NCBI GenBank assembly: GCA_002372325.1
Contig: DFFT01000176.1
Span: 1-40,244 of the forward strand
DNA: 40,244 bases
Direction of reading: 5' to 3'
From: Succinivibrionaceae bacterium UBA3769
GTDB lineage: Bacteria > Pseudomonadota > Gammaproteobacteria > Enterobacterales > Succinivibrionaceae
The first letter of the stretch is position 1; each line of letters starts with the position of its first letter. A model generated the notes under the pieces. The model saw nothing but the letters and a program-made list of their open reading frames with translations. It searched no databases and had not been told where the DNA came from. Of the stretch, positions 1-9,181 are shown one piece after another. Position numbers and translations under genes: made by a program.

Positions 1-18
1 GGGGACGTCAGGGATCTC

Positions 19-3000
19 TTAAAAATTAAACTCGAACTTATAAATGGCGTCCACCGCCTGCTCCACAGAACTCACGCCTTCAATATAGAACTTGGGGAAC
101 ATTTCATATCTGACGCGGAATTCCGAAACCGCATTGTAAAGGCCGTAGCCGTAGGCCACCTGCAGCTTCGGCATGATGTACGCCGAAAGCTCCACCGAGG
201 TTTCGTCGCCATCCCCCCGGGAATCCAGAGACATGTCCTGAAGCCCCAGCCCCTCGCCCAGTTCGGTCACGAGCCCGGAGGTCTGCATCAGACCGGCGCC
301 CAGAAGGAGCTGCGCCGTCATGTTGCCATTGTTGGAAGAGCTGGCATCAAGCCCCTTGCCCCTGAGCAGGTAGGACAAAGCCTCGCTCTGAGCCATCTGG
401 GGCTTGGAGAATATTTTGATATTTGGCCGGGAGGCAGTCCCGGTAACCGAAATGCCTACCCTGATGTTGTCATTATCCATGGAACGGGGATTGCGGATGG
501 CCCGGATATCCAGATTGGGCTCCGAAGGATCGCCCACAAAGGAAATGCGGCCCTTTTCAATGATCAGATCCTGACCGAATGCATGAAAAACTCCATCCTC
601 GGCTCTGATATCTCCGGTAATGCTCATCTGTCTTCTGGGCGGCTGCTTTATGGCCAGCTTACCCCGGATATCGCTCCTAAGCCCCATGGCATTAAGCTTT
701 ACGTCATCGCCGATGGAAATCTCCATATCAAGGCCCATGGGGAGAGTGCTGCCCTGCCGGAAATCATAGCCGCCGTCCTTGGTGCGGGACATCTCGTGCA
801 CGTCCTTGGAGAGAGACACGGAGCTTGCCGGGAGAGAGCGCACCTTGATCCGGGCGTAAGGCATGGCCACCCGGCCGGAAAGATTGTTCACCTTGTCGGA
901 GAATTCTCCGGCGATATTAACCTTTACAATGCCCTTGCCGTAGCCGAAGAGATCCAGCGGGAGATCATCGGTGTCCAGCTTGATTTTGGCCTCCATCTCC
1001 GGATCCCAGACCAGACTGCCTTCAAGACGGCCGGTCTTGCCCAGAATCCCAAACGAGCCCCTCATGTCCGCGCTGCTTCCATGAAAATTCATCTCGGTAT
1101 TGATATCGGAAATGTTGCCGAGATCCATGGAAGGGGTAACACTCATATCCCGGATCCGGACTACACCGTTAAGTCCCGGCTTGTTAAGAGACCCCGCAAA
1201 GCTGCCGCTGCCCTCCAGGAAACCGGAGGAAGCAGCCACATCGCCCAGCATCTGGGAAATAAGACCGAGATTGATGCTGTTGATCCGGTACTCTCCGGAA
1301 ATCGCCTGCTTCTGTCCGGCGGGATCGGATACCGCGAGGTCGGTGTTCAGGGAACCGTTCTTGCCCAGATCCAGAAGGAAAGAGGTATTCAGCCTGTCCG
1401 GCCGGATAGCGGCATCAAGAGAAATCCCGTCAAAATGCAGTTCCCTCCTATCGTAAATCAGCTTGCCGGCAGGGATATGCAGGGATACGTTTCCGTCGGG
1501 ACGGTTCTTAACCAGCGCCACATCCGCATTGAGCGCTGCGGAAAACGGCAGACTCAGAGTCTCGGGAATGAAGGCTTTGAAGGAGTTCAGTCTGATGTCC
1601 GGAGCGGTAAGTCTGACCCTGGCCCGGTCCGGAGACCACATAAGCTCCTGGAAGGTCAGCCGGTTCCCGTTGATAAGCCAGGAATGCTCATTGGCCTTAA
1701 CCTGAATCCCGGGACTGAGCTGGGTATCGGCCTTGAGGGGAGTTTCCAGCTTGGTATTAAGCTCTTTGGTTACCAGATCGAGTTTGGAAATCTCCGCAAA
1801 ATAGCGGGTCCTCTTCGCATCCATAGAGCCGTGGAGGCCCAGATCCAGATGTCCTGCAATTGTCCGGGCCTTCAGGGTGAGATCATGAGAGTCCTCGCCG
1901 CCCTTAAAGGCCAGCTTCAGGGAATCCACCAGCTTTTTCTTGGCATTATAGAGATCGCCGATTTTCAGATTCAGTTCGCTCTTGGTCAGCCGTTCATCCT
2001 TGGAGGCGGCATCCAGAACGAGATCCAATCTTCTGATCCTCATATCCTGATAACCGACATCGGGGGATTTCAGGGTGATCATGGCATTGGGGGCGGTAAT
2101 GCTTCCGGTCATATTGATGTTGCCGGCCACGCTGCCGCTGAGACCGGGGTACAGGAGGGAGAGATCCTTTAAATCGATTTCCGAAACCAGATGGGAGCCG
2201 GAACCGACATTAGTGATATTGCCGTCTGCGGAGAGAAAATTTTTGCCGCCGTTTTCCAAAACAAGATGCCGGATCTCGGCATTAAGATCGCTGTCTGCCT
2301 TTATGAGGCTGCTGTTCAGAGTCAGGGGATAGTTCATTAAAAGTCCGTCCAGACTGAGATCCCGAGCCTCGGCCCGCCAGGAAAGGTCATCAGCCTTCAT
2401 GACAAACTCCGGCTTCACGCTTAACGCCAGAGCGGCAGGAACATCCGGCACGAAACGGGTCAGATCGGCGGATTTAGCGCTGATCTCCCCCTTAAAGCCG
2501 TAAATCTTATCAAAATCCGCATGTCCGCTGAGCTTCACCTCATGCTGCTTATCCGGAGTATTGACCGCAAGACTCTTAATATCTGCGGACACCATGTCCG
2601 TAGAGGCATTAAGCTTAAGATCCAGCTCCGGATAATCCAGAGCCTTTATTCCTTTGGCTTTAACTGCGGCAGTGAGCCCCTTCAGCGTACCAGAAGCCTC
2701 GGCATCCAGAGACTTCATGGCATAATCCGGCTTCATAATGGGCCACCCCAGATTCGTCCCCTGCGCCTTGACCTCAAACGGCAGGTACGGAACCAGCGAA
2801 CCAATTCTGGCATCGGCTATAAGTCCCGCCTTGCCGGCAATATCCGCATGAACGCTGAGATCGACAAGATCCCCCTTTCCTTTGGCAGTCAGGGTATGGT
2901 GGTTCAGAAAATCAAACCATTCATCGTTTTCCGACCATGCGTCCAGAGTAATGTCCATGGGATAGTAATCCCGGAGGGTCATGGAGCTGTCCGTCAGTTT

Positions 3001-4029
3001 GGCATGGCCGAGATTGTGATCCACCCGGAAGGTGTTCACGCTGATGTCAGCTCCGACGTAACTCCCGCTCAGAAAACCCCGCATGACTCCGGTGTCATAG
3101 ACGGTCTGATGATAACGGGCATAATCCAGAGTCAGAGCATCCACTCTTATTTTTATGGGGAGGAACACCGCAGGCAGCTTCTCAACAGCGCTTTCAACCT
3201 CTGTTCTGTTAAAGGGCTCCTTAACCATGGGGGACGGCGGAGAAGGCGGCGACTCCGGAAATCTCTCGTCATGAAGCTGCACATCGATGTAGCTGGCATC
3301 GGCGGTATAAACAGTAACCGTATCATCCTTAAGGCCGGCCCGGAGATAGAGATCGGCTACCGCCACATCTACCACCTCAGAAAGCATCAGGAAATTCTGC
3401 ACCCGCACGGAATCCGCATGAATATCCAGCGGAATGGAAATAAAGCTTTCCTCGGCAGGAGCTTCCTCCTCTTCGTTTTCAGGTTCCGGATCAGTATTAA
3501 TGGCCGGGGCCGGAGCAATGTTCGTCGTAGGATCCGGCACCTCGGGACTTACCCGGATCATGCGGCCGGTTTCATAATCCCGGGTCCAGGAAGCGGTCTC
3601 CCGCAGTCTCGCAGCCAGAAAATCTCCGATATACGGCATGTCCAGAGGCTTGTTTCCGATCACCAGAAGCACATCCTGAGCCCGGAGATCGTCAACGGTA
3701 AAGTGGCCCAGAAAGATCCCGGTGAGGTTGTATTGGATCTCTAACTCCTTCGCCGACACGGTGATCACATCCGGAATAACCAGACTGAAATCCTTGATAT
3801 AAAAGCCCCGTCCCAGATGTCCGGCTACCAGATTGCCCTTTAAACCCTCCACCTTCTCAGTGGCCATGGTCCAGGCAAATCCGGAACCCCGGGAGGTAAA
3901 AAGAACCATGAGACAGCCAGCAGTGCCCAGAACGGATAAGCCGATAACGGCTCTTACGGACACCGCAAAGACCTTCCAGGCGAGACGGGCCCAGAAAAAA
4001 CATCTATGTCTGCCGGTATGCTGCGCCAT
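19..4029 (-). CDS. tamB: Translocation and assembly module subunit TamB
   Basis: This 1336-residue protein matches TamB (DUF490/AsmA-like), the inner-membrane-anchored periplasmic partner of TamA. The family forms a long beta-taco bridge implicated in outer-membrane protein assembly and lipid transport. One hydrophobic N-terminal segment (about residues 21-46) acts as the anchor. The rest is a long run of amphipathic beta-rich repeats. The conserved TamB domain lies at the C-terminus (about residues 1000-1336) and ends in the aromatic strand FEFNF. It is somewhat longer than E. coli TamB (about 1259). Residues 170-195 form a Pro/Glu-rich acidic insert. The start codon lies 9 nt after the tamA stop, so the two are co-transcribed. 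The family call is firm; the cargo is not inferable. Confidence 0.95.
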   Translation of the reverse strand: MAQHTGRHRCFFWARLAWKVFAVSVRAVIGLSVLGTAGCLMVLFTSRGSGFAWTMATEKVEGLKGNLVAGHLGRGFYIKDFSLVIPDVITVSAKELEIQYNLTGIFLGHFTVDDLRAQDVLLVIGNKPLDMPYIGDFLAARLRETASWTRDYETGRMIRVSPEVPDPTTNIAPAPAINTDPEPENEEEEAPAEESFISIPLDIHADSVRVQNFLMLSEVVDVAVADLYLRAGLKDDTVTVYTADASYIDVQLHDERFPESPPSPPSPMVKEPFNRTEVESAVEKLPAVFLPIKIRVDALTLDYARYHQTVYDTGVMRGFLSGSYVGADISVNTFRVDHNLGHAKLTDSSMTLRDYYPMDITLDAWSENDEWFDFLNHHTLTAKGKGDLVDLSVHADIAGKAGLIADARIGSLVPYLPFEVKAQGTNLGWPIMKPDYAMKSLDAEASGTLKGLTAAVKAKGIKALDYPELDLKLNASTDMVSADIKSLAVNTPDKQHEVKLSGHADFDKIYGFKGEISAKSADLTRFVPDVPAALALSVKPEFVMKADDLSWRAEARDLSLDGLLMNYPLTLNSSLIKADSDLNAEIRHLVLENGGKNFLSADGNITNVGSGSHLVSEIDLKDLSLLYPGLSGSVAGNINMTGSITAPNAMITLKSPDVGYQDMRIRRLDLVLDAASKDERLTKSELNLKIGDLYNAKKKLVDSLKLAFKGGEDSHDLTLKARTIAGHLDLGLHGSMDAKRTRYFAEISKLDLVTKELNTKLETPLKADTQLSPGIQVKANEHSWLINGNRLTFQELMWSPDRARVRLTAPDIRLNSFKAFIPETLSLPFSAALNADVALVKNRPDGNVSLHIPAGKLIYDRRELHFDGISLDAAIRPDRLNTSFLLDLGKNGSLNTDLAVSDPAGQKQAISGEYRINSINLGLISQMLGDVAASSGFLEGSGSFAGSLNKPGLNGVVRIRDMSVTPSMDLGNISDINTEMNFHGSSADMRGSFGILGKTGRLEGSLVWDPEMEAKIKLDTDDLPLDLFGYGKGIVKVNIAGEFSDKVNNLSGRVAMPYARIKVRSLPASSVSLSKDVHEMSRTKDGGYDFRQGSTLPMGLDMEISIGDDVKLNAMGLRSDIRGKLAIKQPPRRQMSITGDIRAEDGVFHAFGQDLIIEKGRISFVGDPSEPNLDIRAIRNPRSMDNDNIRVGISVTGTASRPNIKIFSKPQMAQSEALSYLLRGKGLDASSSNNGNMTAQLLLGAGLMQTSGLVTELGEGLGLQDMSLDSRGDGDETSVELSAYIMPKLQVAYGYGLYNAVSEFRVRYEMFPKFYIEGVSSVEQAVDAIYKFEFNF

Positions 4030-4038
4030 GATAAACTC

Positions 4039-5859
4039 CTACAGGTCCGGGCCGATGCCGAAGTGAATATGGAACGGAATAGAGGTCTGGGAAACGCCGA
4101 AGCCCAGATCCACCTTTATAAGACCGATCTTGGAAACATAGCGCACGCCGGTGCCTGCGCCGATGTAGACATCCTTTTCCCGGAAATCATAGGGAGCCGT
4201 GCCCGCATCCACAAAAAAGGTCTGGCGGAGATCTGTCACCCAGGGGAGCTGAATTTCCGCCGAAGCCACGCCGAGATAGCGTCCGCCCCGGAGAGTTCCG
4301 TCCGCGTGCCGTTCAGCCAGTGTCTTATAGCCGTACCCCCGGATAGTGGTATCGCCGCCGGTGAAGAAGCGGTAGTACGGCGGTATTTTGGAGGTATCCG
4401 GGCTTATGTTGGCGCCGGCGTCGAACCTGATAATAAAACGGGAATCATCGGTAGGACTGAACAGCCACCGGGCCTGACCGATAAGCTGCAGAAAGGTCAC
4501 ATCAGAGGCTACATGCCGAGAGGATCCGAAAGCCCGCAGCACATAGCGCTGCCCGGTCTTCGGATCCCGGAGCGGGAAAAATTTAAGATACGTCATCCCG
4601 GTGCCCAGTCCGACGATCTGCGCATAGCCGCTTTCCGAGCCCTGCTTGTAGTCCTCGGTATGAAAGGCGGCGTAGTGATCATACTGCCATCTCCGCCCCA
4701 GCTTTGAAAAGTAATGGGTTGAAGCCTCGAAAATGGTGGAATCGGTATCGTTGAGATCGTCATAGGCCTGCTGAGCCTGAATGTAGTAGTAGTCCTTCAG
4801 AGGATCCTTGCGGGGAATGGTGTAGCGAACCAGAACCTCCTGTCTGATCCGGGACAGTTTCGTCTGAATATTCAGGGAATGGCCGTAATCATTGATTATG
4901 GGCATCAGCCACTTGACCTGCCCCCGGAGTCCCTCGTCGGTGGCATAGCCGATGCCGGTCTCCACGATGTTGAATTTTCTGCGGGCCAGGTTAATCTCCA
5001 CCGGGATCTCATAGTTAAGGTTATCCGGACTGTTGCTTTTGGTAAGATCCGGTACCACCTCCGCCGCTTCAAAGTACCCCGTGTCATAGAGAGAGCCGCT
5101 CATGGACGAGAGGCGGCTCATGCTGAAGTAGTCCCCTTTCTTGATGGTCACCAGCGGGGCAATGATCTCCTGATACCGGGTATCGCCCTTGAAGGTAATG
5201 TCGCCGTAGCGGTAGCGATGGCCGGAATCCAGCACCAGAAAAATGTCGGCGGTGTTTTCATCGGTGTTCACAATCACTGAGGAGTGAATAAACCTGGCGT
5301 CGAAATATCCCATGGTCAGAGCCTGACTGAACATGAGAGACTTGACATCCTCATAGTCAGAATGCCGAAAAGGCGTATGGGATTTCAGGCCGATGTCCCG
5401 GAGAGCGAACATGTACATGGGATCGTTCAGAGCTTCCCCCACTACCACGATTTCCCGTCTTCTGATAAACACTGGCTTGCCCTGCTGGATAGTAACGGTG
5501 AGCTTGGGAGAAGTGGTTTTCTTAAAGGCGAGATCGATTTTCGGGGAATAGAAGCCAAACACCTTCAGGGCATCCCGCACTGATTCCGTAATCTTTTCCT
5601 TGCTGGAATCAAAATTTACTCGGCGGTAGTCCGGGAGCGTAGCCAAGTAGGCCTCCACGTTGTCCTTGACTTCCCCTTCCACGCCCTTCACCTTATAGGT
5701 GATCTTGGAATCGTTGGCCTTGGCTTCGAGAGAACTCTGGTCATCCGCGGCAGGCTGCCCTTCATTGCATTGTCCCGAGCAATGATCATCGGCCTCTGAC
5801 GCAAAAGGCAGAAGAACCAAAAAGCAGCTAAGAAAAAGCAGCGGAAGCCTGAGTTCCAT
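4039..5859 (-). CDS. tamA: Outer-membrane assembly factor TamA (Omp85/BamA family)
   Basis: This is an Omp85-family outer-membrane protein of about 606 residues. It has a signal peptide (MELRLPLLFLSC...), N-terminal POTRA domains (roughly residues 45-280) and a 16-strand-type beta-barrel. The barrel includes the Omp85 motif GGDTTIRGYGYKTL and ends in HIHFGIGPDL. An in-frame upstream ATG at 5895 is rejected because it overlaps the -10 element of the promoter and would lie upstream of the transcription start. The ATG at 5859 opens directly onto the signal peptide. The mature N-terminus has a short Cys-containing acidic stretch (HCSGQC), which is unusual. It is first in an operon with tamB. Confidence 0.93.
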   Translation of the reverse strand: MELRLPLLFLSCFLVLLPFASEADDHCSGQCNEGQPAADDQSSLEAKANDSKITYKVKGVEGEVKDNVEAYLATLPDYRRVNFDSSKEKITESVRDALKVFGFYSPKIDLAFKKTTSPKLTVTIQQGKPVFIRRREIVVVGEALNDPMYMFALRDIGLKSHTPFRHSDYEDVKSLMFSQALTMGYFDARFIHSSVIVNTDENTADIFLVLDSGHRYRYGDITFKGDTRYQEIIAPLVTIKKGDYFSMSRLSSMSGSLYDTGYFEAAEVVPDLTKSNSPDNLNYEIPVEINLARRKFNIVETGIGYATDEGLRGQVKWLMPIINDYGHSLNIQTKLSRIRQEVLVRYTIPRKDPLKDYYYIQAQQAYDDLNDTDSTIFEASTHYFSKLGRRWQYDHYAAFHTEDYKQGSESGYAQIVGLGTGMTYLKFFPLRDPKTGQRYVLRAFGSSRHVASDVTFLQLIGQARWLFSPTDDSRFIIRFDAGANISPDTSKIPPYYRFFTGGDTTIRGYGYKTLAERHADGTLRGGRYLGVASAEIQLPWVTDLRQTFFVDAGTAPYDFREKDVYIGAGTGVRYVSKIGLIKVDLGFGVSQTSIPFHIHFGIGPDL

Positions 5860-5893
5860 ATAAAAAGTCCGAAATATCAGTAAACACCTGTGC

Positions 5894-5921
5894 ATTATAC
5901 TGTCTTTTGCGGACAGTTCAA
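5894..5921 (-). promoter_or_regulatory. sigma70 promoter of tamAB with inverted repeat in the spacer
   Basis: Reading the minus strand, TTGAAC (5916-5921) and TATAAT (5894-5899) are separated by 16 nt. The predicted transcription start is near 5887, about 28 nt before the chosen tamA ATG. The spacer holds an inverted repeat, CTGTC-N7-GACAG (5900-5916), which could be an operator. No regulator is assigned. Confidence 0.75.
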
Positions 5922-6056
5922 AAAAGAGGGAGTTTCCGGGGATAAAAGTGTGTTATGGCTGGTGATTTAGGTGCAGCCAAAGGATCCTATGCACCAAAAA
6001 CGGCATCTTCGGTAGTGCAGGCTTTCAGAAGCAACGCCGCCGCGCCCGCACACAGG

Positions 6057-6092
6057 CTGATTCCCAGATTGGAAGATTACTGATTCCAGATT
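6057..6092. repeat. Imperfect direct repeat spanning the stop codon of the kinase gene
   Basis: CTGATTCCCAGATT (6057-6070) and CTGATTCCAGATT (6080-6092) differ by one base and have a 23-bp period. The second copy covers the last codons and stop of the kinase gene; the first lies just downstream. It sits at the end of the putative variable region. Confidence 0.6.
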
Positions 6093-8878
6093 AGCCGTAA
6101 AGCGGGCCGCACGGCACTGCAACCAAGGCTGACGCTGTCGCCAATCGGGGACAGCGCGCCGCCCGTACCTAGGTTCGATGCGAAGCCCTGATTAATGCCC
6201 GGCGACCGCAGCCACCACCAGCAATAACCGTCGCCGCTGGAATAGGCTCCATGAACTTTGGCCTGGGCCGTGGGCCGGCACCTTCTCTCACTGTCATTCT
6301 TAAAATAAAGTTTTGCCTCCGCAAGGCTGAGGCAAAAAACATGATCTCGGGTATTATTTCCGCCGCGGGTATGATACTTCTGGTTAGCGTCATTCGTTAC
6401 CTCTGTAAGTATGATCCTTCGCTGTTCCTCCGCTGAAAAAGCTGCCTTAAGAAACTCATGGTTAAGCCAGTTCCGAAGGTCGCAGTTTTCCCAGGTAATA
6501 CCTGAAAACTCGTGATTATAGGGTTTACAGTCCAGACCGTAACGGCTGATAAGAAGTACCTCATTCCCTTTCATCTCTAGCACCAGCCATTCAATGGGCT
6601 CTTTGGTACTGCCGTTATTCTGGGGATAGCTTCCGAACTTTATGATACCTGCCGGTACTCCATTCACTGTTATCATCTCCGGTGAGCCAGAAACAAATGC
6701 TGCTTTCAGGCGATCAAGCAAGGAGGCCCGGGACAGGGCTTTTTCCAGCTTTGTCAGGGAATCATTTTTCCAGTAATCTCTGTCAAGAGCCCTCAGAAAA
6801 AAGCCGTATTTTTCCTTCATTTTGCGAAGCTCGCGGAACCTCTTTTCGTGTACCAGCCTGTCCAGAAACTCATTAAACTCCCGCCCGTTTCTGAATTGGT
6901 ACTCGTAATCACCGAATACAGCGCAGGTGGTATCATCGATTCTGTTCTGAACTAATTTCTCCGCGTCTGTACCCGAAAACACGGCTTTCAGGAAATCCAA
7001 AGCGTGGCGGTTTTGATTTAGAAACCGGAGATACATCGTGCGGTCATCTTTTGAAAGCCGCTCCAAATACTGATCCCAGTCCTGAATGTTCTCAAAGGTT
7101 CTGTCCCCCATGCGGAAGATAAAACTGCCGGAAAGCCGGTAACCGACATATAGAGCCTTTTCGGAAAGGGAGCATGAGTTAAGAGGTTCCCAGAAAAGGG
7201 CTCTGTCTATATCTGACAGCAATGCCTTCACCTTGCTGTCGTTACTAAGTACAAAGGAGAGATAAGCCAAAAATCCCGGGGTCTTAAAAATGCTTAGAGC
7301 CCTCTTAAGAAAAGGATCCTCATTAACGCTCCGGGAAGACAGCGCCGTAAGCTCTTTGCCAAATGCCTTCAGATCTGAAAACTTTTTCCCCTGACAAACA
7401 ATTTCCCGGCATCTTTCCGATAAGGCATACCCCATGGCCAAAAGCGTTTCCCCGCGGGCAGAGTCATTACCTTTTGACATCTCGTTCAGGGAATGAAGGA
7501 TCCGGGAAAGTGAGGGGGATCCGAGAACATTCTGAGCATAGTCGGCCCAAATACCCTCCCGGAGGTAAAGCAAGGCATCGCTTACCATGGGCTTATCCGT
7601 TTCTTTCTCAGTACCTCCCGACATTCTGACCCCGATATCAAACAGGAAATCTGCCAGTTCAGCAAAGTCGCAAAACTCCCTTCCCGCAAAAAATAGTCCC
7701 CGGCATTCCGGAACCAGCACATGAATAAGCCGATGCAGTATCCTGAGGTTTTCGCCCCGGTTCGAACCAAGAGAGTTCTCAGCTTCAAGACAATGCCGGG
7801 CAAGGCTGTTATCAAACATCCCGAAATGATGGGTAATAAGCCCCCGGCCCAGATCCCGAATGCCGAGATCCGGCTCCTTAAGCATAGCTGCGGCCAGATC
7901 TTCAGGGGTGGCACAGCTTATCCCGTTAAAGCTGTAGGGCAGAAATTTAAGATCATGCTTCGTGCTTTCTCCCGGTACCGGAACCTCTTCGCCGTTAAGC
8001 CATCTCCTGACCTCGTCATAGCCCCAGCGTCTGTTGGGATTATCCTTTTCATTCCGGTGGGAGATATCCTTATAGGTAAGCCCTAAAACCAGCTTTTTAA
8101 GGTCTTCCGGGAAGGTTTTCGGGAACTCGATTTTACTGATGGCAGCCAGTCTTCCCGCCTCCTCCGGCGAAAGGCCGGGATTCTGGAAGGGTGTAAAGCC
8201 GGTAAAAAGCTCGAAGATAGTAATACCGAGAGCGTAGTAGTCGGTTTCCTTGTGGAAGATGCCCTGCATGGCTTCGGGGGCGGCGTAGAAGGGAGTCATC
8301 CCGGTCTCTGTTACCACAAAGGTGTTCTTTCCGGCATCGGAGCTGATGCCGAAGTCGATAAGGACAATATGCTCCCCGGTGTTATCAGGGAGCAAGTTAG
8401 CGGGCTTGAGATCCTTGTGGAGAATGCCTATGTCATGAAGCGCTTTAAGACCGGTGATAACCGAGGGGATAATCAGCGTCTTAAGTTCCTCTTCTGACAG
8501 CGTGGTACCGGATGCCAGCACCTCGGACAGCGCCGGCATTTCATAATAGGGACGTACCGCATACTGATGCCCCTCATAGGAACCGTACCCGGTAACCGGA
8601 GCAACACAAGGACTTTTGATGCCGCGGAGCTTCTCCAAAACATCCTGCTTTACCGCATTCTCCCGTCGATAGTATTTCAGGACAAAACCTTCCCCAACAT
8701 GACTTCCAGTACCGGAACAACGATAGATATCAGCCTCTCCGGAAGAGAGATTCATCCTCCGATCCGCATGAAACTCGCCCAGAGTTTTTCCGGTAATGTC
8801 GGGCAGGCTGTCAGCTTTGTTAAGAACGGTCTTCCTGAGTTTGCTCAGAAATGAGGAATTTACTTTTGTTTCGGACAT
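6077..8878 (-). CDS. Ser/Thr protein kinase with C-terminal DUF6273 (FGE/C-type-lectin-like) domain
   Basis: This is a 933-residue protein with an N-terminal eukaryotic-type kinase domain (about 37-300). The ATP lysine is K68 (GFVLKYY), the catalytic loop is HKDLKPAN (154-161, D156), the metal-binding DFG is 175-177, and the APE motif is at 200-202. HKD replaces HRD, so it is not an RD kinase. Residues 300-740 are helix-rich with no recognised domain. Residues 741-933 match DUF6273: FGSYPQ, IEWLVLE, LRNWLN, then WWLRSPG and VRPAL. No transmembrane segment is visible. The start at 8878 was chosen over an in-frame upstream ATG (9067) because GGAGAG lies 7 nt upstream and the kinase domain follows. 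The kinase is predicted to phosphorylate Ser/Thr in the cytoplasm; the substrate and the role of the C-terminal domain are unknown. Confidence 0.88.
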   Translation of the reverse strand: MSETKVNSSFLSKLRKTVLNKADSLPDITGKTLGEFHADRRMNLSSGEADIYRCSGTGSHVGEGFVLKYYRRENAVKQDVLEKLRGIKSPCVAPVTGYGSYEGHQYAVRPYYEMPALSEVLASGTTLSEEELKTLIIPSVITGLKALHDIGILHKDLKPANLLPDNTGEHIVLIDFGISSDAGKNTFVVTETGMTPFYAAPEAMQGIFHKETDYYALGITIFELFTGFTPFQNPGLSPEEAGRLAAISKIEFPKTFPEDLKKLVLGLTYKDISHRNEKDNPNRRWGYDEVRRWLNGEEVPVPGESTKHDLKFLPYSFNGISCATPEDLAAAMLKEPDLGIRDLGRGLITHHFGMFDNSLARHCLEAENSLGSNRGENLRILHRLIHVLVPECRGLFFAGREFCDFAELADFLFDIGVRMSGGTEKETDKPMVSDALLYLREGIWADYAQNVLGSPSLSRILHSLNEMSKGNDSARGETLLAMGYALSERCREIVCQGKKFSDLKAFGKELTALSSRSVNEDPFLKRALSIFKTPGFLAYLSFVLSNDSKVKALLSDIDRALFWEPLNSCSLSEKALYVGYRLSGSFIFRMGDRTFENIQDWDQYLERLSKDDRTMYLRFLNQNRHALDFLKAVFSGTDAEKLVQNRIDDTTCAVFGDYEYQFRNGREFNEFLDRLVHEKRFRELRKMKEKYGFFLRALDRDYWKNDSLTKLEKALSRASLLDRLKAAFVSGSPEMITVNGVPAGIIKFGSYPQNNGSTKEPIEWLVLEMKGNEVLLISRYGLDCKPYNHEFSGITWENCDLRNWLNHEFLKAAFSAEEQRRIILTEVTNDANQKYHTRGGNNTRDHVFCLSLAEAKLYFKNDSERRCRPTAQAKVHGAYSSGDGYCWWWLRSPGINQGFASNLGTGGALSPIGDSVSLGCSAVRPALRLIWNQ
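6098..6220 (-). other. Putative variable-region-like segment of the DUF6273 domain
   Basis: This segment encodes the stretch from WWWLRSPG to VRPAL at the very C-terminus. The framework residues (WWLRSPG, spaced A/G/V positions, VRPAL) match the layout I know from DGR target proteins with this fold. In those proteins, the positions between framework residues are encoded by adenine-rich template codons and diversified. No template repeat or reverse transcriptase occurs in this window, so the assignment is inference by pattern only. Confidence 0.35.
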
Positions 8879-9181
8879 ACGGCATCTCTCCGGAAAATCC
8901 ACTTCCTCACAGTAAAACAAAAACCGGGAATCTCTGTCAAAAGCGCCGCCGCAAAATAAACACCCCGCTAACAAAAACAGCAAGCCAACGTCCGGGAAAA
9001 AAAAATCAAAGAGCGCTGCTGTATTCTTTTTCCGACAAAGCTCCTGCGGCCACAGCAGCGGGAGCATCAGATACCAGGGTAAAAGAGATTAGAAATGACG
9101 CTTAACCGATCTCCGGAAGATGAACAGCCTGACTCCCGGATATCATTTTTCGGGAGCATTTTCCGGTACACCGAAGCGTCT
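8879..9181 (-). other. Intergenic region with a weak candidate promoter for the kinase gene
   Basis: On the minus strand a perfect TTGACA (8935-8940) is followed after 18 nt by TTTACT (8911-8916), a poor -10, placing transcription about 25-30 nt before the kinase start. An inverted repeat (CTCCCG/CGGGAG) without a T tract follows the 9182-9808 gene. No other gene is supported here; the in-frame ATG at 9067 has no ribosome-binding site. Confidence 0.35.

Noticed and set aside
583..2172. 529-codon plus-strand open frame opposite tamB
   Set aside because: Shadow frame; TamB on the minus strand explains the region completely.
6077..9067. Longer kinase start at 9067
   Set aside because: The extra 63 residues are upstream of a better ribosome-binding site (GGAGAG) at 8878 and would read through the only candidate promoter.
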